This document shows, in pieces, positions 1 to 8,716 of a DNA stretch of 64,000 bases (positions are counted from its first letter, which is position 1; every line of letters starts with the position of its first letter). The position numbers and the translations under genes were made by a program. The stretch is from Muribaculum sp. Lineage in GTDB: Bacteria; Bacteroidota; Bacteroidia; Bacteroidales; Muribaculaceae. The notes below the pieces were generated by a model. The model was not told the DNA's origin. It ran no database searches and worked only from the letters and a program-made list of their open reading frames with translations. The stretch is taken from NCBI GenBank assembly GCA_023666965.1, contig JAMPAZ010000001.1, positions 574,120 to 638,119 of the forward strand. Direction: 5' to 3'.

Positions 1-1206
1 CGGATTGCCAATCCAATAGTCATTGGCAAGCACCCTGTTCTCGCCCAAATCCATAAAAGCCGCGATATTGCGCGACTCATTGTAGTTTCCACTCTTATTA
101 GTCACCCAAACTTCTATACGCGTAATCTGCACGCCCGAGCCTACGTAGGGCAGTTTTGAGGCAAAACTGTCATAATTATCGCGGAAAAAATGTCCCAGAA
201 AGTAGTGGCGGTTTTGGTCGTATTCGTCTGCATTAATCGAAAATTGGGTAGTCTGCACTCCACCCTTTGTGCTGACCGACTGCGACTGGCTGTTCTGCTG
301 GGACACAAGCGCAGTGGCCGTAAGTTTTCCGAACTGGAGTTTCGACTTTATACCGAACAAAGCCGTACCTCCTCTGACGAGCGAAGAGCCTGTGGTCATG
401 CTTACGTTTCCGGCTTCAATGCTCTTAACGATGTCGTCCTCTTCTCCCTCGTAGGCCAGCTTAATATTTTTCGAGTCAAAATCAAATGTGGCATCCGTAT
501 TATAGGTCATCGCAAACTTCATACGGTTGCCCACGGAAGCGTTTACCGTGGCCTGGATCTTCTGGTCAAAATCGAAGAAAGTCTTTCTGCGAGCCTGCAG
601 GGCTATGGCGGGATTGTCTGTCTTATTGCTTCTTACGGCTGCCTGAATCTGCACCGAGCCCTGAGTCTGGAGCTGAACACCTCCGGGCCCGAATATTTTT
701 TCCAAGGGTCCGAGAGCAAAGTTCATGTCCAATACATCGAACGGCTGCTTATCCTTGACACCCGTCACAAGTTCTGAATTCCGGCGGTTGAAATAGGACT
801 GCATTGAACGACGCAACTCTATATCGTTGTATTGCTCGGGAGTCAGCATGAACGGCGTGGCTATCTCATAGTCGCCGACTTTAGTACGCACTATATAGCA
901 TCCGCTCTCATAGTCATATTCAACCTCGGTCTTGACATTGGAAGGAGTGGCTAAATCAGCGGCCAATTCACTCTGTGCCAATGCTTCGTATGTAGGCGGT
1001 ATTGTTGGCGTGAGATTAGGGAGTCCGGCAGAATCCATGGCAGGCATCCCTATGGCCGGAACGTCGTTGGCCGGAGGAGGCGGGGGCAACAACGTGGGAT
1101 CTACATACTGTGCACGCGCAAAAAAAGCATTTGCCGACATCACCGCCAAAGTGATTCCGACAACGCCCCAGAAAACAATATATATGACACGCCTAAATCT
1201 GTCCAT
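1..1206 (-). CDS. sprA: SprA, type IX secretion outer-membrane translocon protein (5' part; continues past the window edge)
   Basis: The minus strand is open from an ATG at 1206 to base 1, giving the first 402 residues of a protein that is normally over 2,000 residues long. A signal peptide ends near residues 31-33 (ARA|Q), followed by a Pro-rich stretch at about 41-46. The conserved SprA N-terminal block follows, including GPLEKIFGPGGVQLQTQG at 166-183 and TGSSLVRGGTALFGIKSKL at about 272-290. SprA forms the giant outer-membrane beta-barrel of the type IX secretion system, so this cell should export proteins with T9SS C-terminal signals; one such protein lies at the right end of the window. 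It sits 54 nt after ruvA on the same strand, an order known in other Bacteroidetes. The start was chosen because the signal peptide begins there. Confidence 0.93.
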   Translation of the reverse strand, partial: MDRFRRVIYIVFWGVVGITLAVMSANAFFARAQYVDPTLLPPPPPANDVPAIGMPAMDSAGLPNLTPTIPPTYEALAQSELAADLATPSNVKTEVEYDYESGCYIVRTKVGDYEIATPFMLTPEQYNDIELRRSMQSYFNRRNSELVTGVKDKQPFDVLDMNFALGPLEKIFGPGGVQLQTQGSVQIQAAVRSNKTDNPAIALQARRKTFFDFDQKIQATVNASVGNRMKFAMTYNTDATFDFDSKNIKLAYEGEEDDIVKSIEAGNVSMTTGSSLVRGGTALFGIKSKLQFGKLTATALVSQQNSQSQSVSTKGGVQTTQFSINADEYDQNRHYFLGHFFRDNYDSFASKLPYVGSGVQITRIEVWVTNKSGNYNESRNIAAFMDLGENRVLANDYWIGNP

Positions 1207-1260
1207 CACAAAGTGGATTCCCACTGAATTAGGCCGTCCCGTTCTCCTGCCGCAAAATAA

Positions 1261-1845
1261 CTACAGCATGGTCAACGCACGCTTTATCGCAGTCTCGACT
1301 TTCAATTCCGGCTCTGCTTCAAAAAGCTTTTTAAGCACTTTCTGCGACTGCGGACGGGGGAACCCCAACATCACCAACGCGGCAAGTGCCTCATCGAACA
1401 CGTCAGAAGAGAACGACGGCTTAATTATTAACGTGTCATCCTGCGGTTTTATTTTATCCTTGAGATCAACAATGATGCGTTGGGCCGTTTTTATCCCTAT
1501 TCCCTTGACATTTTTTAATTTCGCGTGGTCGCCGGACACGATTACCTGCTCCAGTTCCGCAACAGGAATCGACGAGAGAATCACACGCGCCGTATTGGCA
1601 CCCACACCCGACACACCGATCAGATGACGGAATATCGAACGCTCGCGGTCGTCGATAAATCCGAAAAGCATGTGGGTATCTTCACGAATCACTTCATGCA
1701 CAAAAAGCTTCACCTCGTCCGACACATTTTCAAGCGCGGTATAGGTAGGCAACGAAATATTGAGCATATACCCTATCCCGGCCGCTTCAACCACGGCATA
1801 AGCCGGCGTATTTTCAGTCAATATTCCTTTAATATATTCAATCAT
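1261..1845 (-). CDS. ruvA: Holliday junction branch migration protein RuvA
   Basis: RuvA binds four-way DNA junctions as a tetramer and loads the RuvB helicase for branch migration. The 194-residue length is normal for the family. The N-terminal OB-fold domain covers about residues 1-62. Two helix-hairpin-helix motifs are visible, GVSGVGANTA at 77-86 and VKGIGIKTAQ at 113-122. The C-terminal RuvB-contacting domain (about 148-194) keeps the usual 'ALxxLGF' pattern. It lies between the TPR gene (107 nt upstream, with a terminator-like hairpin in the gap) and sprA. No ruvB or ruvC is in the window, which is common in Bacteroidetes. Confidence 0.97.
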   Translation of the reverse strand: MIEYIKGILTENTPAYAVVEAAGIGYMLNISLPTYTALENVSDEVKLFVHEVIREDTHMLFGFIDDRERSIFRHLIGVSGVGANTARVILSSIPVAELEQVIVSGDHAKLKNVKGIGIKTAQRIIVDLKDKIKPQDDTLIIKPSFSSDVFDEALAALVMLGFPRPQSQKVLKKLFEAEPELKVETAIKRALTML

Positions 1846-1871
1846 AGCATAATCCGGTTAAAAGCACATAT

Positions 1872-1916
1872 CTAAAAGCAAGTGCAGGGAAGCTCTTGAC
1901 GGGCTTCCCCACACTT
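1872..1916 (-). terminator. Terminator-like hairpin after the TPR gene
   Basis: GGGAAGC (1887-1893) pairs with GCTTCCC (1903-1909), and the stem is extended by AAGTG (1880-1884) with CACTT (1912-1916) across a 2-nt internal loop. On the minus strand it is followed by a short T-rich run (TTGCTTTTAG). It lies between the stop of the TPR gene and the start of ruvA. The T run is weak, so attenuation rather than full termination is possible. Confidence 0.55.
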
Positions 1917-1952
1917 TTACATATTTTCCCGAATGAGAAAATATCCGGGTGA

Positions 1953-3575
1953 TTACTTCAACTTATTGTCGATATAGTCACGAAGGGCTTGATTGGTAGG
2001 ATCAAGTTCGTAAACCTTCTCGTAATAAATTTTCGCATTAGGAATGTCTTTCTCAGCGATATAGAATGAAGCTATCTGGCTGTAAGCCTCGTTGTACATA
2101 TCCGAGCGCTTAGTCTTGTTTTCAGGATCCTTGTCGAGAAGATCAACCACCTGCATATAAGTGTCTACCATCTCCTGCGAAGGTTGGTTGTCATACTTAA
2201 CGAGCATCATACGGGCTTTATTACGTACAGGGATTGGATTATCGGGCACTTTCTCAGCAACTTGCGTGATGGTCTCGATAGCCTTGTTGATGGCATTGAG
2301 CTTCTTCTCTGAACCGGGTTCAGAAGTAGCGGCCACGTTCTGATAACGGCTGGCGAGAGTCACGAGGTCGTTAGTCACGTAATCGCCACGGTCGATATAA
2401 GCCTGGAATACTTCAAGAGCTTTATCATAGTCCTTGGCACCGCTGTAGGCAGAGCTGAGCGCTTTGTAAAGATCGCCCTTTTCGGGATTGATTTCGATGG
2501 CCTTTTCGTATGCGCCGATGGCAAGTGAGTCCTTGCCCAGCTCTTGAAGGACTTCAGCGTAAGTCGAATAGTCGAGTGAAGAGAAGTCAGCCTTGGCATT
2601 CTTGAGAGCGAAGAGCTTTTCAGCGGCAACCTCAGCGGCAGGATAGTCCTTAAGGGCGGCCTTGTCGAGGAATGCAATGCGGAGAAGCTGCATATTGTCG
2701 GGATTCTTGGCAAGAAGTCTGTTGGCAATCTCGAGGCTCTCGTCATAGTGCTGTCCATAGTATAGAAGCACGGTGTAGCGCACTTCGTCTTCTTCAAAGT
2801 GGTTAGGATTCTTGATGTAGTCGCCGTAGGCTTTAGCCGCCATTGCCCATTGATCGTTCTGATAGTATTTTTCAGCCAATTCACGCTGACCGAGGGCCGA
2901 AGTCGGATTTACCTGCAACAATTCCTGAAGCTTATTGATAGCAAAGTCGGGGTTAACGTTAAAATATGCGTTGGCATATTTTACGTAAGCCTCCGGCAGA
3001 CCCTTTGAATAAAGGATCGCATTCTCATAGTTAGCGGCGGCATCGCCCCAAGCCTTGTTGGCGGCTTCGCGGTCGCCGCGAAGCACGAATATTGAAGGCT
3101 CCTGCTTGTTGGCTTTAAATGCCTGCTCGTCATACTTAACTATCTCTTTCTCATACTTTACAGGGTCGGTGTTGAAATATGCACGGCCGATGGCGGTCAG
3201 CACCTCTGCATCCTTTTTATTGATCTTCTTGGCATCGTCGAAATACTTTTCCGCCACCTTTTGGTCGCCTTTCATCAAAGCAAGCTCACCCATACCCACT
3301 AAGTTAAGGGCACTGTTAGGATTAGCGGCAAGACCTTTCTCGAAATTCTGCTGGGCCGCAGTAAAGTCCTTGTCGTGGACATTGATTGAACCCAAATAGT
3401 AATAGGCCAAAGCCTTGTCCTCGGGTGCAGTGGTCGACGGCAAGTTGCGTTCAAGTAAAGTCTTGGCGTTTACCAACTGATCGGCCTTGAAATATTCAAC
3501 GCCGTCCTTGTAGCCTTGAGCCGATGCACTCAACGCCCCGGCAAGAAGCAAGGAAAAGAGAAATTTCAGTTTCAT
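1953..3575 (-). CDS. Secreted tetratricopeptide-repeat protein
   Basis: This 540-residue protein has a clear signal peptide (MKLKFLFSLLLAGALSASA|Q, about 19 residues). The rest is a continuous alpha-helical array of TPR motifs, for example AYYYLGSINVHDKDFTAAQ near 57-75 and AIGAYEKAIEINPEKGDLY near 350. TPR arrays mediate protein-protein contacts, and a periplasmic or outer-membrane-associated scaffold is likely, but the partner is not evident. The gene follows the PstS-like lipoprotein gene by 51 nt on the same strand. From general knowledge, a PBP-like lipoprotein followed by a TPR protein recurs in Bacteroidales, often next to ExbB/ExbD/TonB genes; those genes are absent here. Specific function unknown. 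Confidence 0.85.
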   Translation of the reverse strand: MKLKFLFSLLLAGALSASAQGYKDGVEYFKADQLVNAKTLLERNLPSTTAPEDKALAYYYLGSINVHDKDFTAAQQNFEKGLAANPNSALNLVGMGELALMKGDQKVAEKYFDDAKKINKKDAEVLTAIGRAYFNTDPVKYEKEIVKYDEQAFKANKQEPSIFVLRGDREAANKAWGDAAANYENAILYSKGLPEAYVKYANAYFNVNPDFAINKLQELLQVNPTSALGQRELAEKYYQNDQWAMAAKAYGDYIKNPNHFEEDEVRYTVLLYYGQHYDESLEIANRLLAKNPDNMQLLRIAFLDKAALKDYPAAEVAAEKLFALKNAKADFSSLDYSTYAEVLQELGKDSLAIGAYEKAIEINPEKGDLYKALSSAYSGAKDYDKALEVFQAYIDRGDYVTNDLVTLASRYQNVAATSEPGSEKKLNAINKAIETITQVAEKVPDNPIPVRNKARMMLVKYDNQPSQEMVDTYMQVVDLLDKDPENKTKRSDMYNEAYSQIASFYIAEKDIPNAKIYYEKVYELDPTNQALRDYIDNKLK

Positions 3576-3626
3576 TTCTTTTAATCTGTTTTGTTTGTTG
3601 TAAATATGATTTTATTGTTGTTTCTA

Positions 3627-4613
3627 TCAATATAAATTAACCATCCTCGGCTGGACACGTGCCGGCAACACTCCGGTGCGCTGGATAATCTTTTGCCCGA
3701 CAGTTCCGGTCACAAACGAGTAGAAACCGTGCGACAGACTGCCGTTGACCCCGGTAGTAATCATGTATATCGACCGATAAAGAGGATAGTTTCCGTCATA
3801 AATGTAGGCCTGATAAGGCTTATAAGCCTTCAGCGAGTCGTCGCGGCGCACCTTCAGCACCTTGACGTTGGCGTCAAACTCCGTAACGGTAGTGTCTTGC
3901 TCTGAAAGGCTTTTGATACGCTCTTCTCGAGGCATGTCGCGAGTGCGCATATCGGCACTTATCCAGCTGACACCTATCACTCCTATTGCATTTTTTCGCA
4001 TCTGAACCTGACGGAACACCTCCTGACTGGAATTCTGAGCAAATACGTTTGAACCGAACTGCTGCCCGTTCATTACAGAGTCACGCATATATTGCACGGT
4101 GCTCGACCCTTCGTTGTCAAACACCACCTGAATTTCGCCAAGTTTGCTCGGCTCCAACTCGTCCCAACGCGTAACTTTTCCGGTCAAGATGTCTGATATT
4201 TCGCTGACCGACAGCATTTCCACAGTGTTATGAGGATTAACTATCAGGGCTATGGCATCGACTGCTATGCGATTGGACCGCGGGTGTTTCTTCTGGCCTT
4301 CAAGATAAGCCTTCTCCTTTTCGTTAAGTTCGCGGGTTATGACAATAGTCTTGGTCTTCAAGTCGAGCAAAGAGTCGACACATGCCTTTTCCGAGACATA
4401 ATAAGGAATTATGTTGGCATTACCTTTGCAATTGTACTCAAACACGTCGATTTCCTGATTCATTATATTCTCGAAGCTGTCGTCGCACACTATAGTGGCC
4501 AGCCCTGACGAACTTGTGTTCGTAGGAGCCTTCCGGCATGAGCCAAGCCCCATCGACAACAATGCCGACAGAGCCAATGCTGTTATTATGTTGGTTTTCA
4601 CGTTTTCTTTCAT
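3627..4613 (-). CDS. PstS-like substrate-binding lipoprotein
   Basis: The 328-residue product has an N-terminal signal with lipobox LGSC (Cys26), so it is predicted to be a lipoprotein. The remainder resembles the PstS/PBP-like phosphate-binding fold: an early 'DDSFENIMNQEIDVFE' segment, 'SVSEISDILTGKVTRWDEL' near 135-155, and a PstS-like 'NEGSSTVQYMRDSVM' segment near 165-180. No Pst permease or ATPase genes lie nearby, so phosphate uptake is only inferred by family. It is followed by the TPR gene after 51 nt and preceded by the 91-residue membrane protein, suggesting one transcription unit. Confidence 0.8.
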   Translation of the reverse strand: MKENVKTNIITALALSALLSMGLGSCRKAPTNTSSSGLATIVCDDSFENIMNQEIDVFEYNCKGNANIIPYYVSEKACVDSLLDLKTKTIVITRELNEKEKAYLEGQKKHPRSNRIAVDAIALIVNPHNTVEMLSVSEISDILTGKVTRWDELEPSKLGEIQVVFDNEGSSTVQYMRDSVMNGQQFGSNVFAQNSSQEVFRQVQMRKNAIGVIGVSWISADMRTRDMPREERIKSLSEQDTTVTEFDANVKVLKVRRDDSLKAYKPYQAYIYDGNYPLYRSIYMITTGVNGSLSHGFYSFVTGTVGQKIIQRTGVLPARVQPRMVNLY

Positions 4614-4638
4614 TTAATGTTTCTATTCTCTGCCCGTT

Positions 4639-4914
4639 TTAATACTGGTCGCCTATATTGCGGTCGATTCCTGCAAACTGTCGGTAGCCACGCCACAAGC
4701 CGTAAACTATCAACGCGATTCCGACTACATAGCGCAACCAGCCCCAAGAAGCCTCCGACCAACCGAAAAAGTCAATCAGGAACAAGACACCCATGCCTAC
4801 ATAAATGAGAATCATAAAGACTCCAAATATGTTTCTGACGGTCTGTGGAGTACCGCCGTTCTTCTTTACCTCATCCCTACGGTCGGGACCGAGATTTTTA
4901 TATTCGTCGCTCAT
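4639..4914 (-). CDS. Small two-helix membrane protein, unknown function
   Basis: This 91-residue protein has a charged N-terminus (about 1-25) and two predicted transmembrane helices at about 28-50 and 58-78, ending in a hydrophilic tail. I do not recognise a characterised family. It starts at an ATG and ends 25 nt before the PstS-like lipoprotein gene on the same strand, so it probably heads the operon of small membrane protein, PstS-like protein and TPR protein. Confidence 0.7.
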   Translation of the reverse strand: MSDEYKNLGPDRRDEVKKNGGTPQTVRNIFGVFMILIYVGMGVLFLIDFFGWSEASWGWLRYVVGIALIVYGLWRGYRQFAGIDRNIGDQY

Positions 4915-5155
4915 AATAAAAAGTTATAAAGTGTTTTTATCTGATATTTCATTCGACTCCGGACAGCCAAAGCCTTATATCATTTTAACACTCAGGCACG
5001 TTAATAGTTCGTCAATATGCCGGATAGTTGACTTATTCGATGGCATTCTTTATTCAGAATGTAAAGTTATATAAAATTATGGAAATTACAACGCGTACGT
5101 TAACATATTAAGCAGAATTAACACCGCTCCGAGAGGTCAATCAGCCCATTATTCT

Positions 5156-5163
5156 TAATTTTG
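5156..5163 (+). promoter_or_regulatory. Putative -7 box of the rarA promoter
   Basis: TAATTTTG matches the Bacteroidetes -7 consensus TAnnTTTG and lies 48 nt before the rarA ATG. No convincing TTG -33 box is present about 20 bp upstream, so this is a partial match. Confidence 0.4.
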
Positions 5164-5211
5164 CAATCCGAGCCGATAAAGCCCGTTTATTAACCAACCC
5201 CATAATCCGTT

Positions 5212-6489
5212 ATGAATGCCCCTTTAGCCGAACGACTGCGTCCTAAAACACTCGAAGAATATATTGGACAGACCCATTTGGTAGGTCCCGACTCGATACT
5301 GCGCCGTATGATTGACACCGGACATGTGGCATCGTTCATTCTGTGGGGACCTCCCGGTGTAGGGAAAACCACCCTCGCCAAGATAATTGCCAACACGACA
5401 AGCTCTTCATTCTACACCCTTAGTGCCGTGCACTCCGGGGTCAAAGAGGTCCGAGAGGTATTGGACAGATGCAAAGCCGATGCCCGGAGCATGTTTTCAA
5501 AAGGCCGCCCGATACTGTTTATCGACGAAATCCATAGATTTAACAAAGCTCAGCAAGACAGCCTCCTCGGCGCCGTCGAAAGCGGAATCGTAACCTTGAT
5601 TGGAGCCACTACCGAAAATCCGTCATTTGAAGTGATACGCCCCCTACTGTCGAGGGCGCAAGTCTATGTCCTGCGTCCGCTCGAAGACGAACAGCTAAAC
5701 GAACTTCTAAATCGCGCAATCACCACTGACGAAGTCTTGTCGAAGCGCAAAATAGACATCAGAAGCACCAAAGCCTTGTTCCGCTTCGCCGGCGGCGATG
5801 CCCGAAAGCTGCTCAATATCCTTGACCTACTCGAACAGTCGACTCTCCCGGGCGAAACCATCATAATCGATGATCAAGCCGTGACCGTGAGGCTACAGGA
5901 AAATCCGGCCGCTTACGACAAAAATGGAGAGATGCACTACGACATAATCTCGGCATTCATCAAAAGCATACGGGGCAGCGACCCGGACGCGGCCGTCTAT
6001 TGGCTTGCGAGGATGATTGCAGGCGGGGAGGCTCCCGAATTCATTGCCCGACGCCTCGTCATATTGGCGGCCGAGGACATTGGCCTCGCCAACCCTAACG
6101 CTCTGCTTTTAGCAAATGCCACCTTTGACGTAATACACAAGATCGGATGGCCCGAAGGCCGAATACCGCTTGCCGAATGCGCCGTTTACTTAGCCACCTC
6201 CCCAAAAAGCAATTCGGCATATATGTCGATCGACGCGGCGCTGCGCAAAGTCGAAGAGACCGGCAATCTACCCGTTCCGCTGCATCTCAGAAACGCGCCT
6301 ACCAAGCTGATGAAAGAGTTGGACTACGGTAAAAATTATCTATATGCACATGACTTCCCCGGAAATTTCGTCAGACAGCAATTCATGCCCGACGACCTCG
6401 AGGGAACGACATTCTGGCACCCGTGTGACAATCCGGCAGAAGCTAAGATGATTGCCCTTCAGCAGTCGCGATGGGGCAATAAATGTTAA
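5212..6489 (+). CDS. rarA: Replication-associated recombination protein RarA (MgsA)
   Basis: RarA is a tetrameric AAA+ ATPase related to clamp loaders that acts at stalled replication forks. The 425-residue length is typical. Walker A GPPGVGKTT is at 46-54, Walker B ILFIDEIHRF at 101-110, and sensor-1 GATTENPSFE at 131-140. The C-terminal half carries the RarA-type 'SAFIKSIRGSDPDAAVYWLARM' block near 240-270 and 'ARRLVILAAEDIGLANP' near 280-296. It is the first plus-strand gene after a divergent intergenic region and is followed by the ECF sigma factor gene after 63 nt. Confidence 0.97.
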   Translation: MNAPLAERLRPKTLEEYIGQTHLVGPDSILRRMIDTGHVASFILWGPPGVGKTTLAKIIANTTSSSFYTLSAVHSGVKEVREVLDRCKADARSMFSKGRPILFIDEIHRFNKAQQDSLLGAVESGIVTLIGATTENPSFEVIRPLLSRAQVYVLRPLEDEQLNELLNRAITTDEVLSKRKIDIRSTKALFRFAGGDARKLLNILDLLEQSTLPGETIIIDDQAVTVRLQENPAAYDKNGEMHYDIISAFIKSIRGSDPDAAVYWLARMIAGGEAPEFIARRLVILAAEDIGLANPNALLLANATFDVIHKIGWPEGRIPLAECAVYLATSPKSNSAYMSIDAALRKVEETGNLPVPLHLRNAPTKLMKELDYGKNYLYAHDFPGNFVRQQFMPDDLEGTTFWHPCDNPAEAKMIALQQSRWGNKC

Positions 6490-6552
6490 AGTTCGCTAAA
6501 TCTGCGCAGATTCTGTCACAGTTAGCCATCACGCCACGTCAATAATTACGTG

Positions 6553-7053
6553 ATGGACACGGTAAGCTTCAAACAACTTGTTCTTCCCCACTCCGATGCA
6601 ATGTATCGGACGGCATTCTACGTCACGCACGACCGCGACGACGCTCTTGACTCAGTGCAGGAGTCAGTGGCCGACTTGTGGGAACACCGCGATGCGCTTG
6701 AGGGAGTGGCCGACATAAGGGCTTACGTAATGACCACGGTAAAGCATCATGCTCTCGACCTGCTGAGGCGCAGACCCTTTGCCGGAGAATCAATCGAAGA
6801 TGCCGGCGCGGCCATTCCGGACAATTCGGCCGATACAGCTTCGAGGGTAGAACATTCAGACACGCTTGCCAAAGTAATGGACTTAACCTCGTCTCTGTCC
6901 GACAATGAGCGACGCATTTTGCTTCTCAGGTCGCAGTCAGACTGTTCCGTTGATGAAATTGCATCCGTCACAGGCTTAAAAGAAGATAATGTACGCCAGA
7001 TCCTGTCAAGGGCCAGGCGAAAACTGAAGGAATTATACAAAAAGATTATATGA
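6553..7053 (+). CDS. ECF-type RNA polymerase sigma factor
   Basis: This 166-residue protein has sigma-70 region 2 (about residues 9-78, with 'DRDDALDSVQESVADLWEHRD' and a 'HHALDLLRRR' end) and region 4 (about 105-162, with 'CSVDEIASVTGLKEDNVRQILSRARRKLK'). It should direct RNA polymerase to a small regulon. The ATG at 6553 is preferred over the overlapping GTG at 6550. Its stop overlaps the ATG of the next membrane protein gene (ATGA), which suggests translational coupling with a candidate anti-sigma factor. Its regulon cannot be read from the sequence. Confidence 0.93.
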   Translation: MDTVSFKQLVLPHSDAMYRTAFYVTHDRDDALDSVQESVADLWEHRDALEGVADIRAYVMTTVKHHALDLLRRRPFAGESIEDAGAAIPDNSADTASRVEHSDTLAKVMDLTSSLSDNERRILLLRSQSDCSVDEIASVTGLKEDNVRQILSRARRKLKELYKKII

Positions 7054-7640
7054 ACTCTAACATCCTAAAAATCAAAAGGCTCCTAAGCCTTTATGACAGC
7101 GGACTGAGTTCGTTGTCCGACGAGATTGAGCTTCGCCGGCTTTTGTTGGAGACGAGGCAGTTGCCAAAAGAATTGGCAGACTCTGCCGACATAGTTCTGT
7201 CTCTTTCGTCAAAGCCAGCTGTCGATGTCCCGTCCGGATTGCAGAACATGCTCTCGGCCGACATTGACCGACTGGCCCACAAAGAGAAAGTAAGCAAGCG
7301 AGGCAACAGATGGATAGCCATCGCCGGCATTGCGGCATCAGTGACCATAGTGGCTTCAGTCGCGGCATTTCTCTTGACCGAAAAGCGCCACAATCCTTAC
7401 GAGATAACCGACCCAGTGGAGGCTTCACGCATGTCCATAGAGGCCATACGAACAGTTGCTCAAGGCCTTAAGGATGCCGACAATGCGGCGAAAGAGTCAT
7501 ACAAAATCTTAAACTCCATCCTTTCAAAGGAGCTGCTTGACTCTATCGACATCGACACTCTTGAGCAAGACACAATGTCAGGCGAAAACGAAGGCTTGTC
7601 GGTCGTACCCGACAACCAATCCAGCACAACCCAAATTTAG
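7050..7640 (+). CDS. Single-pass membrane protein, candidate anti-sigma factor
   Basis: The 196-residue product has a cytoplasmic-type N-terminal part of about 85 residues, one transmembrane helix at about 88-110, and an extracytoplasmic C-terminal part of about 85 residues. Topology, size and a 4-nt overlap with the sigma gene fit a membrane anti-sigma factor. No zinc-finger HxxxCxxC motif is visible, so it is not a classical ZAS anti-sigma. The assignment comes from context rather than from a recognised domain. Confidence 0.7.
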   Translation: MNSNILKIKRLLSLYDSGLSSLSDEIELRRLLLETRQLPKELADSADIVLSLSSKPAVDVPSGLQNMLSADIDRLAHKEKVSKRGNRWIAIAGIAASVTIVASVAAFLLTEKRHNPYEITDPVEASRMSIEAIRTVAQGLKDADNAAKESYKILNSILSKELLDSIDIDTLEQDTMSGENEGLSVVPDNQSSTTQI

Positions 7641-7663
7641 ACAAATTTGAAAATAAAACGATA

Positions 7664-8152
7664 ATGGCAACTGCAAAATCACATATTAAGAACCTCATTG
7701 TCGCTGCAATGATTCTTGTACCGGCAATTACATCGGCACAAAATGCCGTATTTGAAAAGTTGGCAAATCTTCCCGACGTAGAATACACCTATCTTTCGAG
7801 CGCGATGCTGTCGAATGCCGAAAATCTCCCCCAGACTTCGATCAACATAAATAAGGTTTTATCGCAATTAAACAGCATTGAAGTGCTCACCTCGGACGAG
7901 GAGGAAGAGTCCTACAAAAAAATCAGCACCGACATCCAATCGCTCTACGGCGGAATGAAACTGATTTCACGAGTCCAAGACGGCACAAACATCACCCAAA
8001 TATTTGGAATGCCAACGAAAGGAGGCGAATCGTCGGCCACATATTCAGAGATTTTATTCGTCAACGACGACCGTGACAGTCAGGAAATTACCGCGATTTT
8101 GTTCACGGGAAAGATTCAACCCGATGCCATAAAGGACCTGCTTGACGACTAA
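7664..8152 (+). CDS. Secreted protein of the DUF4252/DUF6108-like type
   Basis: This 162-residue protein has a signal peptide cleaved near residue 25 (TSA|Q) and a small mature domain with a Glu-rich central segment (TSDEEEESYKKI). Genes of this kind (DUF4252/DUF6108-like) often sit after a sigma/anti-sigma pair in Bacteroidales; I am recalling that from memory and cannot confirm the family here. It is the last gene of the sigma operon, ending 79 nt before a strong terminator. It may be an envelope protein co-regulated with the sigma factor. Confidence 0.65.
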   Translation: MATAKSHIKNLIVAAMILVPAITSAQNAVFEKLANLPDVEYTYLSSAMLSNAENLPQTSININKVLSQLNSIEVLTSDEEEESYKKISTDIQSLYGGMKLISRVQDGTNITQIFGMPTKGGESSATYSEILFVNDDRDSQEITAILFTGKIQPDAIKDLLDD

Positions 8153-8230
8153 TCGTAAGAGCGGAAGATAGCCACCAAAGTGATTGACTCAATAATTACA
8201 TTTTTATATTTGCTTCAAAAACAATCGAGT

Positions 8231-8266
8231 CCGGCGACGTAAGAGCTTCCACGTCGCCGGTTTTTT
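8231..8266 (+). terminator. Strong intrinsic terminator of the sigma-factor operon
   Basis: A perfect 10-bp stem, CCGGCGACGT (8231-8240) with ACGTCGCCGG (8251-8260), has a 10-nt loop and is followed directly by TTTTTT. It lies 79 nt after the last gene of the sigma operon. Confidence 0.93.
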
Positions 8267-8306
8267 ACTCTTTACGAATCGATTCGAGCAAAATTTTTGA
8301 GAATGT

Positions 8307-8338
8307 TTTGCAATAATAAAATGTTTTATGTAATTTTG
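8307..8338 (+). promoter_or_regulatory. rpmH promoter (Bacteroidetes type)
   Basis: A -33 TTTG (8307-8310) and a -7 TAATTTTG (8331-8338) are separated by 20 bp, matching the Bacteroidetes housekeeping promoter. Transcription would start near 8344, about 40 nt before the rpmH ATG. Confidence 0.8.
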
Positions 8339-8385
8339 CACTCGCTTAATTCACAGACTATAAAAAATAAAAACATTATACTACG

Positions 8386-8541
8386 ATGAAAAGAACATTT
8401 CAGCCCTCTAACAGAAAAAGAGTGAACAAGCACGGATTCCGTGAACGTATGTCTACACCCAACGGTCGCAAAGTATTGGCTCGCCGTCGCGCTAAAGGTC
8501 GCGCTCATCTTTCTGTAAGCGACACTATCGCACGCAAATAA
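8386..8541 (+). CDS. rpmH: 50S ribosomal protein L34
   Basis: This 51-codon gene encodes L34: it begins [18 protein letters not shown] and is rich in Arg and Lys throughout, with '[19 protein letters not shown]' at residues 21-39. L34 is a late-assembling protein of the large ribosomal subunit. It has its own promoter and is not followed by rnpA, unlike the classic oriC-proximal arrangement. About 30 nt after the stop lies a perfect 8-bp hairpin (8573-8580 with 8586-8593) without a T run, which may shape the mRNA 3' end. Confidence 0.97.
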   Translation: MKRTFQPSNRKRVNKHGFRERMSTPNGRKVLARRRAKGRAHLSVSDTIARK

Positions 8542-8661
8542 TAACACAACACCGTGTGCGTAAGCCACACCCTTATTTCAATCGCTGAAATAACATATAA
8601 CGCCGCCACTTTAGGCTAATGGCTCATAAAGGCCGATTCGGCCGGCAACAACCGCATTCAG

Positions 8662-8693
8662 GGCGGACATCACTAAGTCGGTGTCCGCCTTTT
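8662..8693 (+). terminator. Intrinsic terminator between rpmH and the sugar transporter
   Basis: GGCGGACA (8662-8669) pairs with TGTCCGCC (8682-8689), followed by TTTTATTATT. It overlaps the GTG at 8681 that would otherwise extend the transporter gene, which argues for a start further downstream. Confidence 0.8.
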
Positions 8694-8716
8694 ATTATTA
8701 CCACATACCTCAACCA

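Noticed and set aside
190-1627. Plus-strand open frames of 195 and 231 codons
   Set aside because: They lie opposite sprA and ruvA, whose minus-strand products match known families; the plus frames show no recognisable protein.
8573-8593. Hairpin after rpmH as a terminator
   Set aside because: The 8-bp stem is perfect, but no T run follows on either strand; noted only under rpmH.
8681-8716. GTG start that would lengthen the FucP-like transporter by 12 residues
   Set aside because: The GTG lies inside the arm of an intrinsic terminator and the extra residues do not resemble the family.
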